From an uncultured Lachnospiraceae bacterium (GTDB lineage Bacteria; Bacillota; Clostridia; Lachnospirales; Lachnospiraceae), in contig CALWEP010000064.1 of the NCBI GenBank assembly GCA_944377325.1, positions 1-42,092 on the forward strand: 42,092 nt of DNA, written 5' to 3'. Shown in pieces: positions 16,834 through 24,343 of the stretch. Every line of letters starts with the position of its first letter. Within the stretch, counting starts at the first letter, position 1. The notes under the pieces were generated by a model. That model searched no databases, was not told where the DNA came from, and saw only the letters and a program-made list of their open reading frames with translations. The translations under genes and the position numbers were made by a program.

Positions 16834-17235
16834 ATGGAAAAGAGGAGGAGAAAGCGGCTGAAGGGGAGCTATACGGTGGAAGCGGCATGGATTATGAGCA
16901 TTCTGATTTTGGCAGTGACCCAGGGGATTCTTTGGACGTTTCGGCTGAAGGATCATGCTGTTTGTGCCATGATGCTGGAGGAAGCCATGGAGCAGATCCG
17001 ATATGATGAAGAGAATTCCCTGAGAGAGCGGGCGGAGGCAGGACTGGAGGTCATGGGCTATGAGATCCGGGTCAGGGAAACGGGAGGCCGCCTGGAAGGA
17101 ACGGGAGAAAGAAATGGTCAGGTGCGGGAAATCTCCATGAAACGGTATGAGCCGGAGAGGTTTTTAAGAATGGTATCTGTCATAGAGGAGAAGGTGGAAG
17201 ATGAAGATTCGTTATCAGAGAGAGATCAGACATAA
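16834..17235 (+). CDS. TadE/TadF-like pseudopilin
   Basis: Protein of 133 residues. A very basic leader ends in KGSYTVEAAW: Gly11, then SYTV with Glu16 at +5, followed by a hydrophobic helix (about 17-35). The remainder is polar and predicted outside. This is the standard TadE minor-pilin layout. ATG 16834 has AGAAGGAGG upstream and was chosen over longer in-frame readings, which are the other frame of the preceding genes. The last 35 bases overlap the FHA protein gene. Confidence 0.85.
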   Translation: MEKRRRKRLKGSYTVEAAWIMSILILAVTQGILWTFRLKDHAVCAMMLEEAMEQIRYDEENSLRERAEAGLEVMGYEIRVRETGGRLEGTGERNGQVREISMKRYEPERFLRMVSVIEEKVEDEDSLSERDQT

Positions 17236-18400
17236 TTATCTGATTATTGAAATGGAATCTGACGAAGACAGCTATGAAATGCGGATGGCGGAGGAGAACC
17301 GCATACCTGGTTTTCTGCCCTTTCAGATCAGAGAGACGGAAAAAAAGAAGGAATGCCGTTATGAGATCACGTCCCGCCAGCCTCTGAGCCGTATGGTGGA
17401 GAGGAGAGAAATGAAGGGGGAAGAGCTGAGACATCTGATTCTGTGCATCGCGGCGGCTGCGGAAGAAATGGCAAAGTATCTTCTCAGCGAGGAACATATT
17501 CTGCTGGAACCGGATTTTATTTATGTGGAGCCTCAGAATTATGCGGTTTCTTTATGCTTTGCCCCGGAACGCTGCGGCAGTTTTCCGGAGGCGGTGGGCC
17601 GGCTGATGGAATATCTGCTGGGCAGAATCAGCCATGAGGACCGGGAAGGGGTAGTGCTTGCCTATGAACTGCTTCAGGTGACGAAACGTGAAAATTATGG
17701 AATCAGAGATCTGCTCCGCACCCTGTATCAGCCGACCGGAGCGAAGGCGATTCAGGGACCGGAGAGGAGAGAAGGAGAGCGGTTTTCCCGTGAGGGCCAG
17801 ACGAGAGAATTCAGAATGCAGGAGAGAGAGGCGGAGCAGCTTCCTGAGGAGAGAGAAAAGAAGGGGATTCTGGGAAGATGGAAAAGAAAACGAAAGGAGG
17901 AAGAGCCTTGGCATATGACATTCCCTGACGAGGAAGAGTGGGAGACGGACAGCAGGGAGCCGGGGTCAGAGCAGCCGGGGCTCTGCCGGTATGAAGGCTG
18001 GTCTTCGGTTCGGGAGGAGGAAGAACGGGGTGTGGCGGAAGGGAAGGTCCGCTATGAGGCCCCTTCCTATCCGGCCCGGATGCAGGCAGCCCTGACGGAA
18101 CGGCAGGGAGAGGGGGAAAGGATGCTGGCGGCCCTTTCCGGCGGCAGGGATATCCGTATTCCGTACGTCCCTTTCCTGATAGGAAAGCAGGAAGGTCTGG
18201 TCGATTTTGTGATTATGCGGGATACGGTCAGCCGCCTTCACGCCCGCATAGACAGAGGGGACGAGGGATATACGGTAACGGATCTGAACTCCACCAACGG
18301 GGTGAGAGTGGGGGGACGCCTGCTTCAGAACAATGAGACGGTCTCTCTGCCTGTGGGAAGTGAAATATATTTTGCAGATGTGGGCTTTTTATTTCTGTGA
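17201..18400 (+). CDS. DUF6382 protein with C-terminal FHA domain
   Basis: Protein of 399 residues, no signal peptide. The N-terminal 170 residues match my memory of DUF6382, found in Clostridia Tad loci. A charged, Glu/Arg-rich linker (about 180-310) leads to an FHA domain with VSRLHARI and LNSTNGVRVGG, the phosphothreonine-binding loops. FHA domains read Thr phosphorylation, often made by PASTA-type kinases; none is in the window. It probably links pilus assembly to a phospho-signal (inference). It overlaps the pseudopilin gene by 35 bases and is the last gene of the operon. No clear terminator follows before the next promoter. Confidence 0.85.
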   Translation: MKIRYQREIRHNYLIIEMESDEDSYEMRMAEENRIPGFLPFQIRETEKKKECRYEITSRQPLSRMVERREMKGEELRHLILCIAAAAEEMAKYLLSEEHILLEPDFIYVEPQNYAVSLCFAPERCGSFPEAVGRLMEYLLGRISHEDREGVVLAYELLQVTKRENYGIRDLLRTLYQPTGAKAIQGPERREGERFSREGQTREFRMQEREAEQLPEEREKKGILGRWKRKRKEEEPWHMTFPDEEEWETDSREPGSEQPGLCRYEGWSSVREEEERGVAEGKVRYEAPSYPARMQAALTERQGEGERMLAALSGGRDIRIPYVPFLIGKQEGLVDFVIMRDTVSRLHARIDRGDEGYTVTDLNSTNGVRVGGRLLQNNETVSLPVGSEIYFADVGFLFL

Positions 18401-18403
18401 GTA

Positions 18404-18432
18404 TTAACAAACATTGGCAAATATGGTACAAT
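18404..18432 (+). promoter_or_regulatory. Predicted sigma-A promoter for the rhomboid gene
   Basis: TTAACA (18404-18409) and TACAAT (18427-18432) are 17 bases apart, with an extended -10 TGG just before TACAAT. It begins 4 bases after the pilus operon's last stop codon. It suggests that the rhomboid-HIT-sigma genes have their own start. Confidence 0.65.
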
Positions 18433-18459
18433 GGCTTTGTATAATAAAGGAGAAAGCGT

Positions 18460-19065
18460 ATGAAGCCGTACCGCCGCAGAAAGACAGCATATGTGAACGC
18501 AGCCCTGATAGCCGTAAATGTTTTGTATTTTTTATGGCTGGAGCTTCAGGGTTCTACGGAAAGCGGAAGATTCATGATTCAGCACGGAGCGATGTATGTT
18601 CCGCTGGTGGTAAAAGAGCAAGAATATTACCGCCTTCTGACCGCTGTGTTCATGCACTTCGGATTTTCTCATCTGGCCAACAATATGGTGATTCAGTTCG
18701 TGCTGGGAGATAATCTGGAGCGTGCGCTGGGCAGCATCAAATATTTCTTTTTTTATCTGATCTGCGGTATCGGGGCAAACGTTTTTTCTATGACAGTCAG
18801 TATCAACGATTATGAGCAGGCAGTGTCTGCAGGAGCGTCGGGAGCGATCTTCGGAGTGATCGGCGGTCTTCTGTATATCGTGCTGCGGAATAGGGGAAGG
18901 CTGGAGGACCTGAGTACAAGGCAGCTGGTGATGTTTATTATCTGTTCCCTTTATTTCGGCTTTACCAGCACCGGAGTTGACAACGCTGCTCATATAGGCG
19001 GCCTGGTTCTTGGATTCCTTCTGGCGGTTATTTTTTATAACGGGCCGGAAAGAAAGGGGCCGTAA
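18460..19065 (+). CDS. Rhomboid-family intramembrane serine protease
   Basis: Polytopic membrane protease of 201 residues. It has the rhomboid signature GASGAIFG with nucleophile Ser128 and partner His178 in AAHIGG. HxxNN (His71, Asn74, Asn75) lies in the second membrane helix, as expected for the oxyanion site. About six hydrophobic segments fit the minimal rhomboid fold. AAAGGAG precedes the start. Family knowledge: rhomboids cleave single-pass membrane proteins. The pilus proteins next door are candidate substrates only by position. Confidence 0.93.
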   Translation: MKPYRRRKTAYVNAALIAVNVLYFLWLELQGSTESGRFMIQHGAMYVPLVVKEQEYYRLLTAVFMHFGFSHLANNMVIQFVLGDNLERALGSIKYFFFYLICGIGANVFSMTVSINDYEQAVSAGASGAIFGVIGGLLYIVLRNRGRLEDLSTRQLVMFIICSLYFGFTSTGVDNAAHIGGLVLGFLLAVIFYNGPERKGP

Positions 19066-19084
19066 GCTGAGGAGGGAGGTAGAA

Positions 19085-19501
19085 ATGAAGGACAGTAACT
19101 GTATTTTTTGTAAGATTGCAAATGGGGAGATTCCATCCTCCACAATCTATGAGGATGAGGATTTTCGCGTGATCCTGGACCTGGGACCTGCTTCCAGAGG
19201 ACATGCACTGATTCTTCCGAAGGATCATTACCAGGATGTGTGCGCTTTGGATGATGCCGTGGCTGCAAAGGCTCTTCCCCTTGCGGCACAGATTGGGGCT
19301 GCCATGAAGAAATCGCTGGGATGCAGCGGTTTCAATATTGTGCAGAACAATGGAAGGTCTGCAGGACAGACCGTGTTCCATTTTCATGTGCATATCATTC
19401 CGCGGTATGACGGAGGACCGGAGATGGTCTCATGGAAACCGGGAGAGGCTGCAAAAGAGGAGCTGTCGGAAACCGCGGAGCTGATCAGACGCGCATTATA
19501 A
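19085..19501 (+). CDS. HIT-family nucleotide-binding hydrolase
   Basis: Cytoplasmic protein of 138 residues with the histidine triad HFHVHI (His99, His101, His103) and an N-terminal CIFCKIANGEIPS block typical of HinT-like proteins (Cys6 and Cys9 may bind zinc). HIT proteins hydrolyse purine-nucleotide phosphoramidates or adenylylated intermediates; the natural substrate is unclear. ATG 19085 follows GAGGAGGGAGG; a longer reading from within the rhomboid gene has no support. It lies 19 bases after the rhomboid gene. Confidence 0.93.
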   Translation: MKDSNCIFCKIANGEIPSSTIYEDEDFRVILDLGPASRGHALILPKDHYQDVCALDDAVAAKALPLAAQIGAAMKKSLGCSGFNIVQNNGRSAGQTVFHFHVHIIPRYDGGPEMVSWKPGEAAKEELSETAELIRRAL

Positions 19502-19528
19502 AGAACAGAATGATGGGCAGGGAAGAGA

Positions 19529-20131
19529 ATGGGACAAGACAGAAATCAGGATTTCCAGCAGATTTATGAGACGTATCAGGCGCCTTTGAGGACAATTGCC
19601 AAGAGATGCGGAGTCGCTTATGATGATATCGAAGATGTGATACAGGAGACATTCGCATCCTACTATCAGGCGTATATGCTTGAGGAGAGCAGTGTTGCTG
19701 TAGGCAGCGTGAAAGCGATGCTGGTGAGAATCCTAAAGAGAAAGTGTGTGGATTTATACAGAAAGAACTGCCGCTACGGGAAAGTCAGCATAGAGACGGA
19801 GGACGGGAAGCTGTCTCCGGAAGTGATGCACCAGTGCATTGGAAAAGATGTTTCGGATGTGGTGATCGAGGAACTGCGTTACCGTGAGATCCGCAGAGCG
19901 ATCGATGAGATGAAGCCGGACTGGAGAGATGTGATCTACTGCTGCTGCGTATTGGATTACACAACGGCGGAAGCCAGCGAGCTGCTGAAAATCTCGGGAA
20001 CGGCGTGCCGTTCCCGATTGATGAGAGCCAGAGTTCATCTGAGAAGAGTGCTGGGACCGGAATATTTCCCTCAGTCCGCAGAGCAGGATTCGATGAGAGA
20101 TACGATCGTGTCCACTGCGTTTGAAAGCTGA
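19529..20131 (+). CDS. ECF-type sigma-70 family RNA polymerase sigma factor
   Basis: Sigma factor of 200 residues. Region 2 (about 9-75) contains IEDVIQETFASYYQAYM and region 4 (about 125-180) contains the helix-turn-helix YTTAEASELLKISGTACRSRLMRAR. There is no region 1 or 3, as in ECF factors. A purine-rich AGGGAAGAGA precedes the ATG. Its last 61 bases overlap the end of murG on the other strand. The DUF4367-like membrane protein beyond murG, on the same strand, is a likely partner, because such sigma/DUF4367 pairs are commonly adjacent in Lachnospiraceae (from memory). Confidence 0.88.
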   Translation: MGQDRNQDFQQIYETYQAPLRTIAKRCGVAYDDIEDVIQETFASYYQAYMLEESSVAVGSVKAMLVRILKRKCVDLYRKNCRYGKVSIETEDGKLSPEVMHQCIGKDVSDVVIEELRYREIRRAIDEMKPDWRDVIYCCCVLDYTTAEASELLKISGTACRSRLMRARVHLRRVLGPEYFPQSAEQDSMRDTIVSTAFES

Positions 20132-21138
20132 CTTTGCTCCATTGCGGAGATGAACTGAGAGCGGTTTCGGTCTGTGGATACAACGGCCTGATAAAGGGCT
20201 TCGCCCGTCAGGCTTTCTTCTTCCAGAACAGTGCTGAAGCCCTGTTTTTCAAAAGATTTTGCATTTAATATCTGGTCGCCTCTGCTGGCGGCAGCGGAAA
20301 GAGGAATGAGCACGTTGGGCTTTCTGAGAGCAAGAATCTCGCAGATGGAATTGGCCCCTGCTCGGGATATGATCAGATCCGCGGCTGCAAACAGATCCTT
20401 CAGAGGTGCATCTACATATTCGTACTGAACATATCCGGGAGTGCCGGTCAGACCCTGATCCACATTGCCCTTTCCGCAGATATGTATCACCTGGTAACCG
20501 GACAGGAGTTTGGGAAGAATGCTTCTCACGGCAGTATTTACAGTGACCGAACCCAGACTTCCGCCGATCACCAGAATTACCGGGCGGTTTGCGGAAAGAC
20601 CGGCATAGCGGAGCCCGGAAAGACGGTCGCCCTCCAGCAGCTCCCGGCGAATGGGAGAGCCGGTGAGGACAGCTTTTTCCTTAGGCAGATATTTCAGAGT
20701 TTCAGGGAAATTGCAGCATACCTTTTCGGCGGAGGGAATACAGATTTTGTTTGCCAGCCCGGGAGTCATGTCTGACTCATGGATGATGACAGGGATTCTG
20801 TAATGTTTGGCGGCCAGAACCACAGGAACGGCCACAAAGCCCCCTTTGGAAAAGACGACATCAGGTCTGTAGGTTTTCATGACCTTAAGCGCTTCACCAT
20901 ATCCCTTCAGAACCCGGAAGGGATCGGAGAAATTCTTCAAATCAAAGTAACGACGGAGTTTACCGGAGGAAATGCCGTGATAGGGAATTCCGGCATCTTC
21001 AATCAGTTTCTTTTCAATACCCTGATAAGAGCCGATGTATTGGATCTCATACCCCCGTTCCTGAAGGGAAGGGATCAGAGCAAGGTTCGGAGTGACATGC
21101 CCGGCCGTACCGCCGCCGGTCAGAATGATTTTTTTCAT
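20071..21138 (-). CDS. murG: MurG, lipid II-forming GlcNAc transferase
   Basis: UDP-GlcNAc:undecaprenyl-pyrophosphoryl-MurNAc-pentapeptide transferase of 355 residues (GT28). It converts lipid I to lipid II on the inner membrane face. The N-terminus has the diagnostic GGGTAGHVTPNLAL. Then come FSKGGFVAVPVV, IIHESDMTPGLANK, VIGGSLGSVTVN and, in the C-terminal donor domain, ISRAGANSICEILALRKP. It stands alone, away from a division/wall cluster. Its promoter lies in 21178-21208. The 3' end overlaps the ECF sigma gene tail to tail by 61 bases. Confidence 0.95.
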   Translation of the reverse strand: MKKIILTGGGTAGHVTPNLALIPSLQERGYEIQYIGSYQGIEKKLIEDAGIPYHGISSGKLRRYFDLKNFSDPFRVLKGYGEALKVMKTYRPDVVFSKGGFVAVPVVLAAKHYRIPVIIHESDMTPGLANKICIPSAEKVCCNFPETLKYLPKEKAVLTGSPIRRELLEGDRLSGLRYAGLSANRPVILVIGGSLGSVTVNTAVRSILPKLLSGYQVIHICGKGNVDQGLTGTPGYVQYEYVDAPLKDLFAAADLIISRAGANSICEILALRKPNVLIPLSAAASRGDQILNAKSFEKQGFSTVLEEESLTGEALYQAVVSTDRNRSQFISAMEQSQLSNAVDTIVSLIESCSAD

Positions 21139-21180
21139 AAAGTTACCGCCACAGCAATTCGGGATATATTTCTTACTACT

Positions 21181-21208
21181 ATACTACCCATAAGATATGA
21201 AAAGTCAA
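21181..21208 (-). promoter_or_regulatory. Predicted murG promoter
   Basis: On the minus strand TTGACT (21208-21203) and TAGTAT (21186-21181) are 16 bases apart; TATAGT at 21183-21178 is an alternative -10. A small inverted repeat CCCTTT-caaa-AAAGGG (21209-21224) touches the -35 box on its upstream side and might be a regulator site. Confidence 0.6.
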
Positions 21209-21296
21209 CCCTTTCAAAAAAGGGAAGTTGAGGATAATTGGCAGAATGAGGTGTTTTTTGGACAGCAGGAAAAGCAGTGGGCAGCGGCCCAACAGT

Positions 21297-22100
21297 ATGG
21301 ACGATGAAATCAAAGCCGCCTATGGCTTTTCTGACGAGCAGCTGATACGGGAAATGGACGATGCTATGGCCCATCCTGACACTTCGCCGGAGCTTCAGGC
21401 TCCGGAAAACGAGTTTCGGCTGATTATGGAAAAAGTGGAGGAAATGATGAAAAGAGCAGAGAGGAAGGAAACTCCCAGAATTTCAGGTGTTGCCAGTTTC
21501 ACAGGCACCTTTCCGTCTGTGCGCCGCGGAAGAAAAAAAATAGCCCGCGTACTGCTGGTTGCAGCTATATTGGGGGCGATCGGCGTAGGCGGTGTGGTAA
21601 GTATAGGACGGGGAAGGATTCACTATAGGGAAGTTAGTGGAAGTGGAACGGACGCAGGTGTGGCGTGGAATAATGTGGAGATGACGGGACGGACAAATAG
21701 TAATATTGAGGGGGCTTATAGGCAAATCGGAGAAAAGCTGCAGATACCAGTAGTTGGACTGAAGTATGTTCCCTATGGAATGAAGTTTACAGATATTGCT
21801 TTTATAGAACAGGGGGCAATATTAAGTTTTGATTATAATGGTCATATAGTACATTTATCGGAGCTTAGCAGTTTCTCTGAAAATGCAAATATGCATGGCT
21901 CTGACAGAGTAAAATATGATGAAGAGTATCATAGAATACTTGGCCAGACAATTTTGCTATGCAGAAATGAATTAAGTGAAAATAAGACAGAGTTTGGCGC
22001 TGAAATTACAACGGATGAAGCATATTACTATTTTAGCGGTGTTATGGAAGAAGACGAATTTAAAAAAGTAGTTGAGGGTTTGTATTTCTATCAGAAATAG
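21297..22100 (+). CDS. DUF4367-like single-pass membrane protein, possible anti-sigma factor
   Basis: Protein of 267 residues from ATG 21297. A cytoplasmic N-terminus (MDDEIKAAYGFSDEQL, about 1-100) precedes one membrane helix (about 102-125) and an outside domain. That domain has LKYVPYGMKF and ends YYYFSGVMEEDEFKKVVE, the pattern I associate with DUF4367. Such genes usually follow an ECF sigma gene, and one lies just across murG. ATG 21297 fits the family N-terminus but has no clear ribosome site; ATG 21246, with GAGGA 11 bases upstream, is the alternative. Base composition drops to A+T-rich in the second half. The anti-sigma role is inference. Confidence 0.7.
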   Translation: MDDEIKAAYGFSDEQLIREMDDAMAHPDTSPELQAPENEFRLIMEKVEEMMKRAERKETPRISGVASFTGTFPSVRRGRKKIARVLLVAAILGAIGVGGVVSIGRGRIHYREVSGSGTDAGVAWNNVEMTGRTNSNIEGAYRQIGEKLQIPVVGLKYVPYGMKFTDIAFIEQGAILSFDYNGHIVHLSELSSFSENANMHGSDRVKYDEEYHRILGQTILLCRNELSENKTEFGAEITTDEAYYYFSGVMEEDEFKKVVEGLYFYQK

Positions 22101-22110
22101 GGGGATTAAT

Positions 22111-22584
22111 ATGAAGCAATTTGTGAAGAGTATTTTAGCTGCTGTTTTAATCATGATTTTGGGAACGATGCCTGTTTTCGCAATGTCTTCTTCCAATGGA
22201 CTGAGCTCCGATCAGCAGTCTGTTGTAAAAATTTCCGATCGAAGGGGAAACTGGATTGCAGACGGACTTTTGACCATAACCAACCTCAGGAACGGGAAAA
22301 TAGGGATTGATATGTCGACTTTCTGCCATGTGAATGTGGACGAGATCCAGATGGAAATATCAGTAGAACAATATATCGGAAATGACTGGGAGCAGATTGA
22401 TTATTTGACGTATAATTTTTATCCCACAAACGGACAGCTTTCCCAGGCAACTGTAGATACGGAGATAACCTGTCCTGAGTTGAATGAATCGTACCGTCTC
22501 GTAGGCTGGCATACGGTCTTTGTCGGAAGTGGTTCTGAATCATTAAAGACAACTACTGGGGGCATTACTATCACCAACCATTAA
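22111..22584 (+). CDS. Small secreted protein of unknown function
   Basis: Protein of 157 residues with a clear signal peptide (basic start, hydrophobic core, cleavage likely after PVFAM or AFA-like residues near 26). The mature part is short and beta-rich with few charged clusters. It loosely resembles small Lachnospiraceae secreted proteins such as DUF6147, but I am not sure. A GGGG site precedes ATG 22111. It follows the DUF4367-like gene by 10 bases, shares its A+T-rich composition and ends before an intrinsic terminator. It may be a cell-surface output or sensor partner of the same unit. Confidence 0.65.
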   Translation: MKQFVKSILAAVLIMILGTMPVFAMSSSNGLSSDQQSVVKISDRRGNWIADGLLTITNLRNGKIGIDMSTFCHVNVDEIQMEISVEQYIGNDWEQIDYLTYNFYPTNGQLSQATVDTEITCPELNESYRLVGWHTVFVGSGSESLKTTTGGITITNH

Positions 22585-22645
22585 TCACTCCCATATACCA
22601 TCACCAAAACAGCTGCAGCTCCGCAGCTGGCTAAACTGAATATGG

Positions 22646-22671
22646 AGGCCCGGCGGCTGCCGGGCCTTTTT
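22646..22671 (+). terminator. Intrinsic terminator
   Basis: An 8-bp G+C-only stem GGCCCGGC/GCCGGGCC (22647-22654 and 22659-22666) with a GGCT loop, plus an A-T pair, is followed by five T. It ends the unit carrying the DUF4367-like and small secreted proteins. Confidence 0.92.
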
Positions 22672-22719
22672 CTTTCCTCCGGCCCCAATAAGTCCTGAGA
22701 TGCGGGATTGTTCGGAAAA

Positions 22720-22780
22720 CGGGGAGAAAATAAACCTGTTTTTACAAACAGTGGAAATTTCTCCCCGATTTATATATAAT
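22720..22780 (+). promoter_or_regulatory. Nested inverted repeats next to a TATAAT box, upstream of traX-like gene
   Basis: An outer repeat CGGGGAGAAA (22720-22729) is mirrored by TTTCTCCCCG (22758-22767). Inside it an inner repeat CTGTTT (22736-22741) is mirrored by AAACAG (22746-22751). TATAAT lies at 22775-22780, only 8 bases downstream, and no good -35 box is visible at the right spacing, so an activator or repressor may act here. Confidence 0.55.
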
Positions 22781-22836
22781 AATGAAATACAGCAATGCGG
22801 CGGAAGACCTGCAGAACCGCAAAAGGAGAATGGGTC

Positions 22837-23544
22837 ATGTTTCAGCAAGAGGGAAGGAAAGCGGCCGGACTGACCGGGGCGATGCTTAAGATGACAGCCA
22901 TAGCGGCGATGCTTACGGATCACTGCGCGGTGGCTCTTGTTTACCCTGCGGCATCGGAGGATCCCCGATGGTTTGCTCCGTATCTTGTCATGAGAGCGGT
23001 GGGAAGGCTGGCGTTTCCCATCTACTGTTTTCTTCTGGCGGAAGGATTTTTCCATACGGGAAACAGGAAGCGGTATTTTTTGCGTCTGCTTTTGTTTGCT
23101 GCGGTTTCGGAGGTCCCCTTTGATCTGCTTCTGTTCGGCAGAGTGTTTGCCCCGGAAGGCCAGAATGTTTTTTTCACCCTTGCCATTGGGATAGCGGTGA
23201 TGTGGGGGATGGAAAGATACGGACAGAACAGTCTGCGTATTGCCGCGATTGCGGCGGCAGGCGGCTGCGGCGCGCGGCTCCTGGGCAGTGATTACGGATT
23301 TTTCGGGGTAGTGCTGGCGGCGCTTCTCTGGCTGTTTAGGAATGATCGGGAAAAACGAAGGATCGGGGCGGCCGCTGCGGGATTTGCCATTTACCCTAAT
23401 GTGATGTGCATTCCCTACCTTTGCTTTATTCCCCTTATGGAGCGTTATAACGGCAGACGGGGAATGAAGCTGGGGCTTTGGGCCTATTGGTTTTATCCGG
23501 TCCATCTGCTCATCCTGAAGGGTCTGCAGCTGCTGTTATTTTAA
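22837..23544 (+). CDS. TraX-family membrane protein
   Basis: Polytopic membrane protein of 235 residues. The start LTGAMLKMTAIAAMLTDHCAV with GRLAFPIYCFLLAEGFFHT is the TraX-family pattern, and YWFYPVHLLIL near the end completes it. TraX of the F plasmid acetylates pilin; chromosomal Bacillota relatives have no known substrate, and acyltransfer to a surface molecule is a guess. AAAGGAGA precedes ATG 22837. The gene is followed by tatD after 16 bases, suggesting one operon with tatD and rsmA. Confidence 0.88.
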   Translation: MFQQEGRKAAGLTGAMLKMTAIAAMLTDHCAVALVYPAASEDPRWFAPYLVMRAVGRLAFPIYCFLLAEGFFHTGNRKRYFLRLLLFAAVSEVPFDLLLFGRVFAPEGQNVFFTLAIGIAVMWGMERYGQNSLRIAAIAAAGGCGARLLGSDYGFFGVVLAALLWLFRNDREKRRIGAAAAGFAIYPNVMCIPYLCFIPLMERYNGRRGMKLGLWAYWFYPVHLLILKGLQLLLF

Positions 23545-23560
23545 TGATTTGGAGGCAATG

Positions 23561-24334
23561 ATGATTTTTGATACACACGCGCATTATGACGACGAGGCTT
23601 TCGACGGGGACAGGGAGGAACTGCTGAGCAGTCTGAGAGAGAATGGAATCGAGGCGGCGGTCAATGTGGGAGCCAGTATGGAGAGTACGGAGAGAACGCT
23701 GGAGCTGATCCGCAGATGGCCCTGTCTTTACGGAGCGGTGGGAGTACATCCCAACGAGACGGGGGAGCTGAATGAAGAGAAGCTGGAACGGCTGAAGGCG
23801 GCTTCCCGAGAAGACAAGGTCGTGGCTGTGGGAGAAATCGGCCTGGACTATTACTGGGATCAGCCGGAGCGGGAAATTCAGAAAAAATGGTTTCTTCGTC
23901 AGCTGGAGCTGGCCAGAGAGGTGAAGCTTCCGGTAATTATTCACAGCCGGGATGCGGCAAAGGATACTCTGGACCTTATGAAGGCGGCCAGGGCGGAGGA
24001 GATCGGCGGAGTGATTCACTGCTTTTCCTACGGAACGGATATGGCCAGAGAGTACCTGAATATGGGATTCTTCATCGGGATCGGCGGGGTGCTTACCTTT
24101 CAGAACGGGAAAAAGCTGAAGGAGGTAGCCGCCTTTGCGCCTATGGACCGGATCGTTCTGGAGACGGACTGTCCCTACCTTTCTCCCGTGCCAAATCGGG
24201 GGAAAAGAAATTCATCCCTCAATCTCCCCTATGTGGCGGCAGCGCTGGCTCAGATCAAAGGGATATCAGAGGAAGAGGCGGCGGAGATCACCAACCGGAA
24301 TGCCAGACGGCTGTACCGTCTGAGAGAGCAGTAG
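23561..24334 (+). CDS. tatD: TatD-family metal-dependent DNase
   Basis: TIM-barrel hydrolase of 257 residues. Metal ligands appear in DTHAHYDD (His6, His8), GEIGLDYYWD (Glu), VIIHSRDA (His), GVIHCFSYG (His) and LETDCPYLSP (Asp). TatD proteins act as 3'-5' exonucleases or deoxyribonucleases. ATG 23561 gives the best spacing from GGAGG (5 bases); ATG 23558 and TTG 23549 are possible. It precedes rsmA by 9 bases, a common clostridial pairing. Confidence 0.94.
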   Translation: MIFDTHAHYDDEAFDGDREELLSSLRENGIEAAVNVGASMESTERTLELIRRWPCLYGAVGVHPNETGELNEEKLERLKAASREDKVVAVGEIGLDYYWDQPEREIQKKWFLRQLELAREVKLPVIIHSRDAAKDTLDLMKAARAEEIGGVIHCFSYGTDMAREYLNMGFFIGIGGVLTFQNGKKLKEVAAFAPMDRIVLETDCPYLSPVPNRGKRNSSLNLPYVAAALAQIKGISEEEAAEITNRNARRLYRLREQ

Positions 24335-24343
24335 GAGAGAACA

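Noticed and set aside
22837..23544. Conjugation or plasmid origin suggested by the TraX-like gene
   Set aside because: No relaxase, coupling protein or other tra genes; chromosomal TraX-like proteins are common and the neighbours are housekeeping genes.
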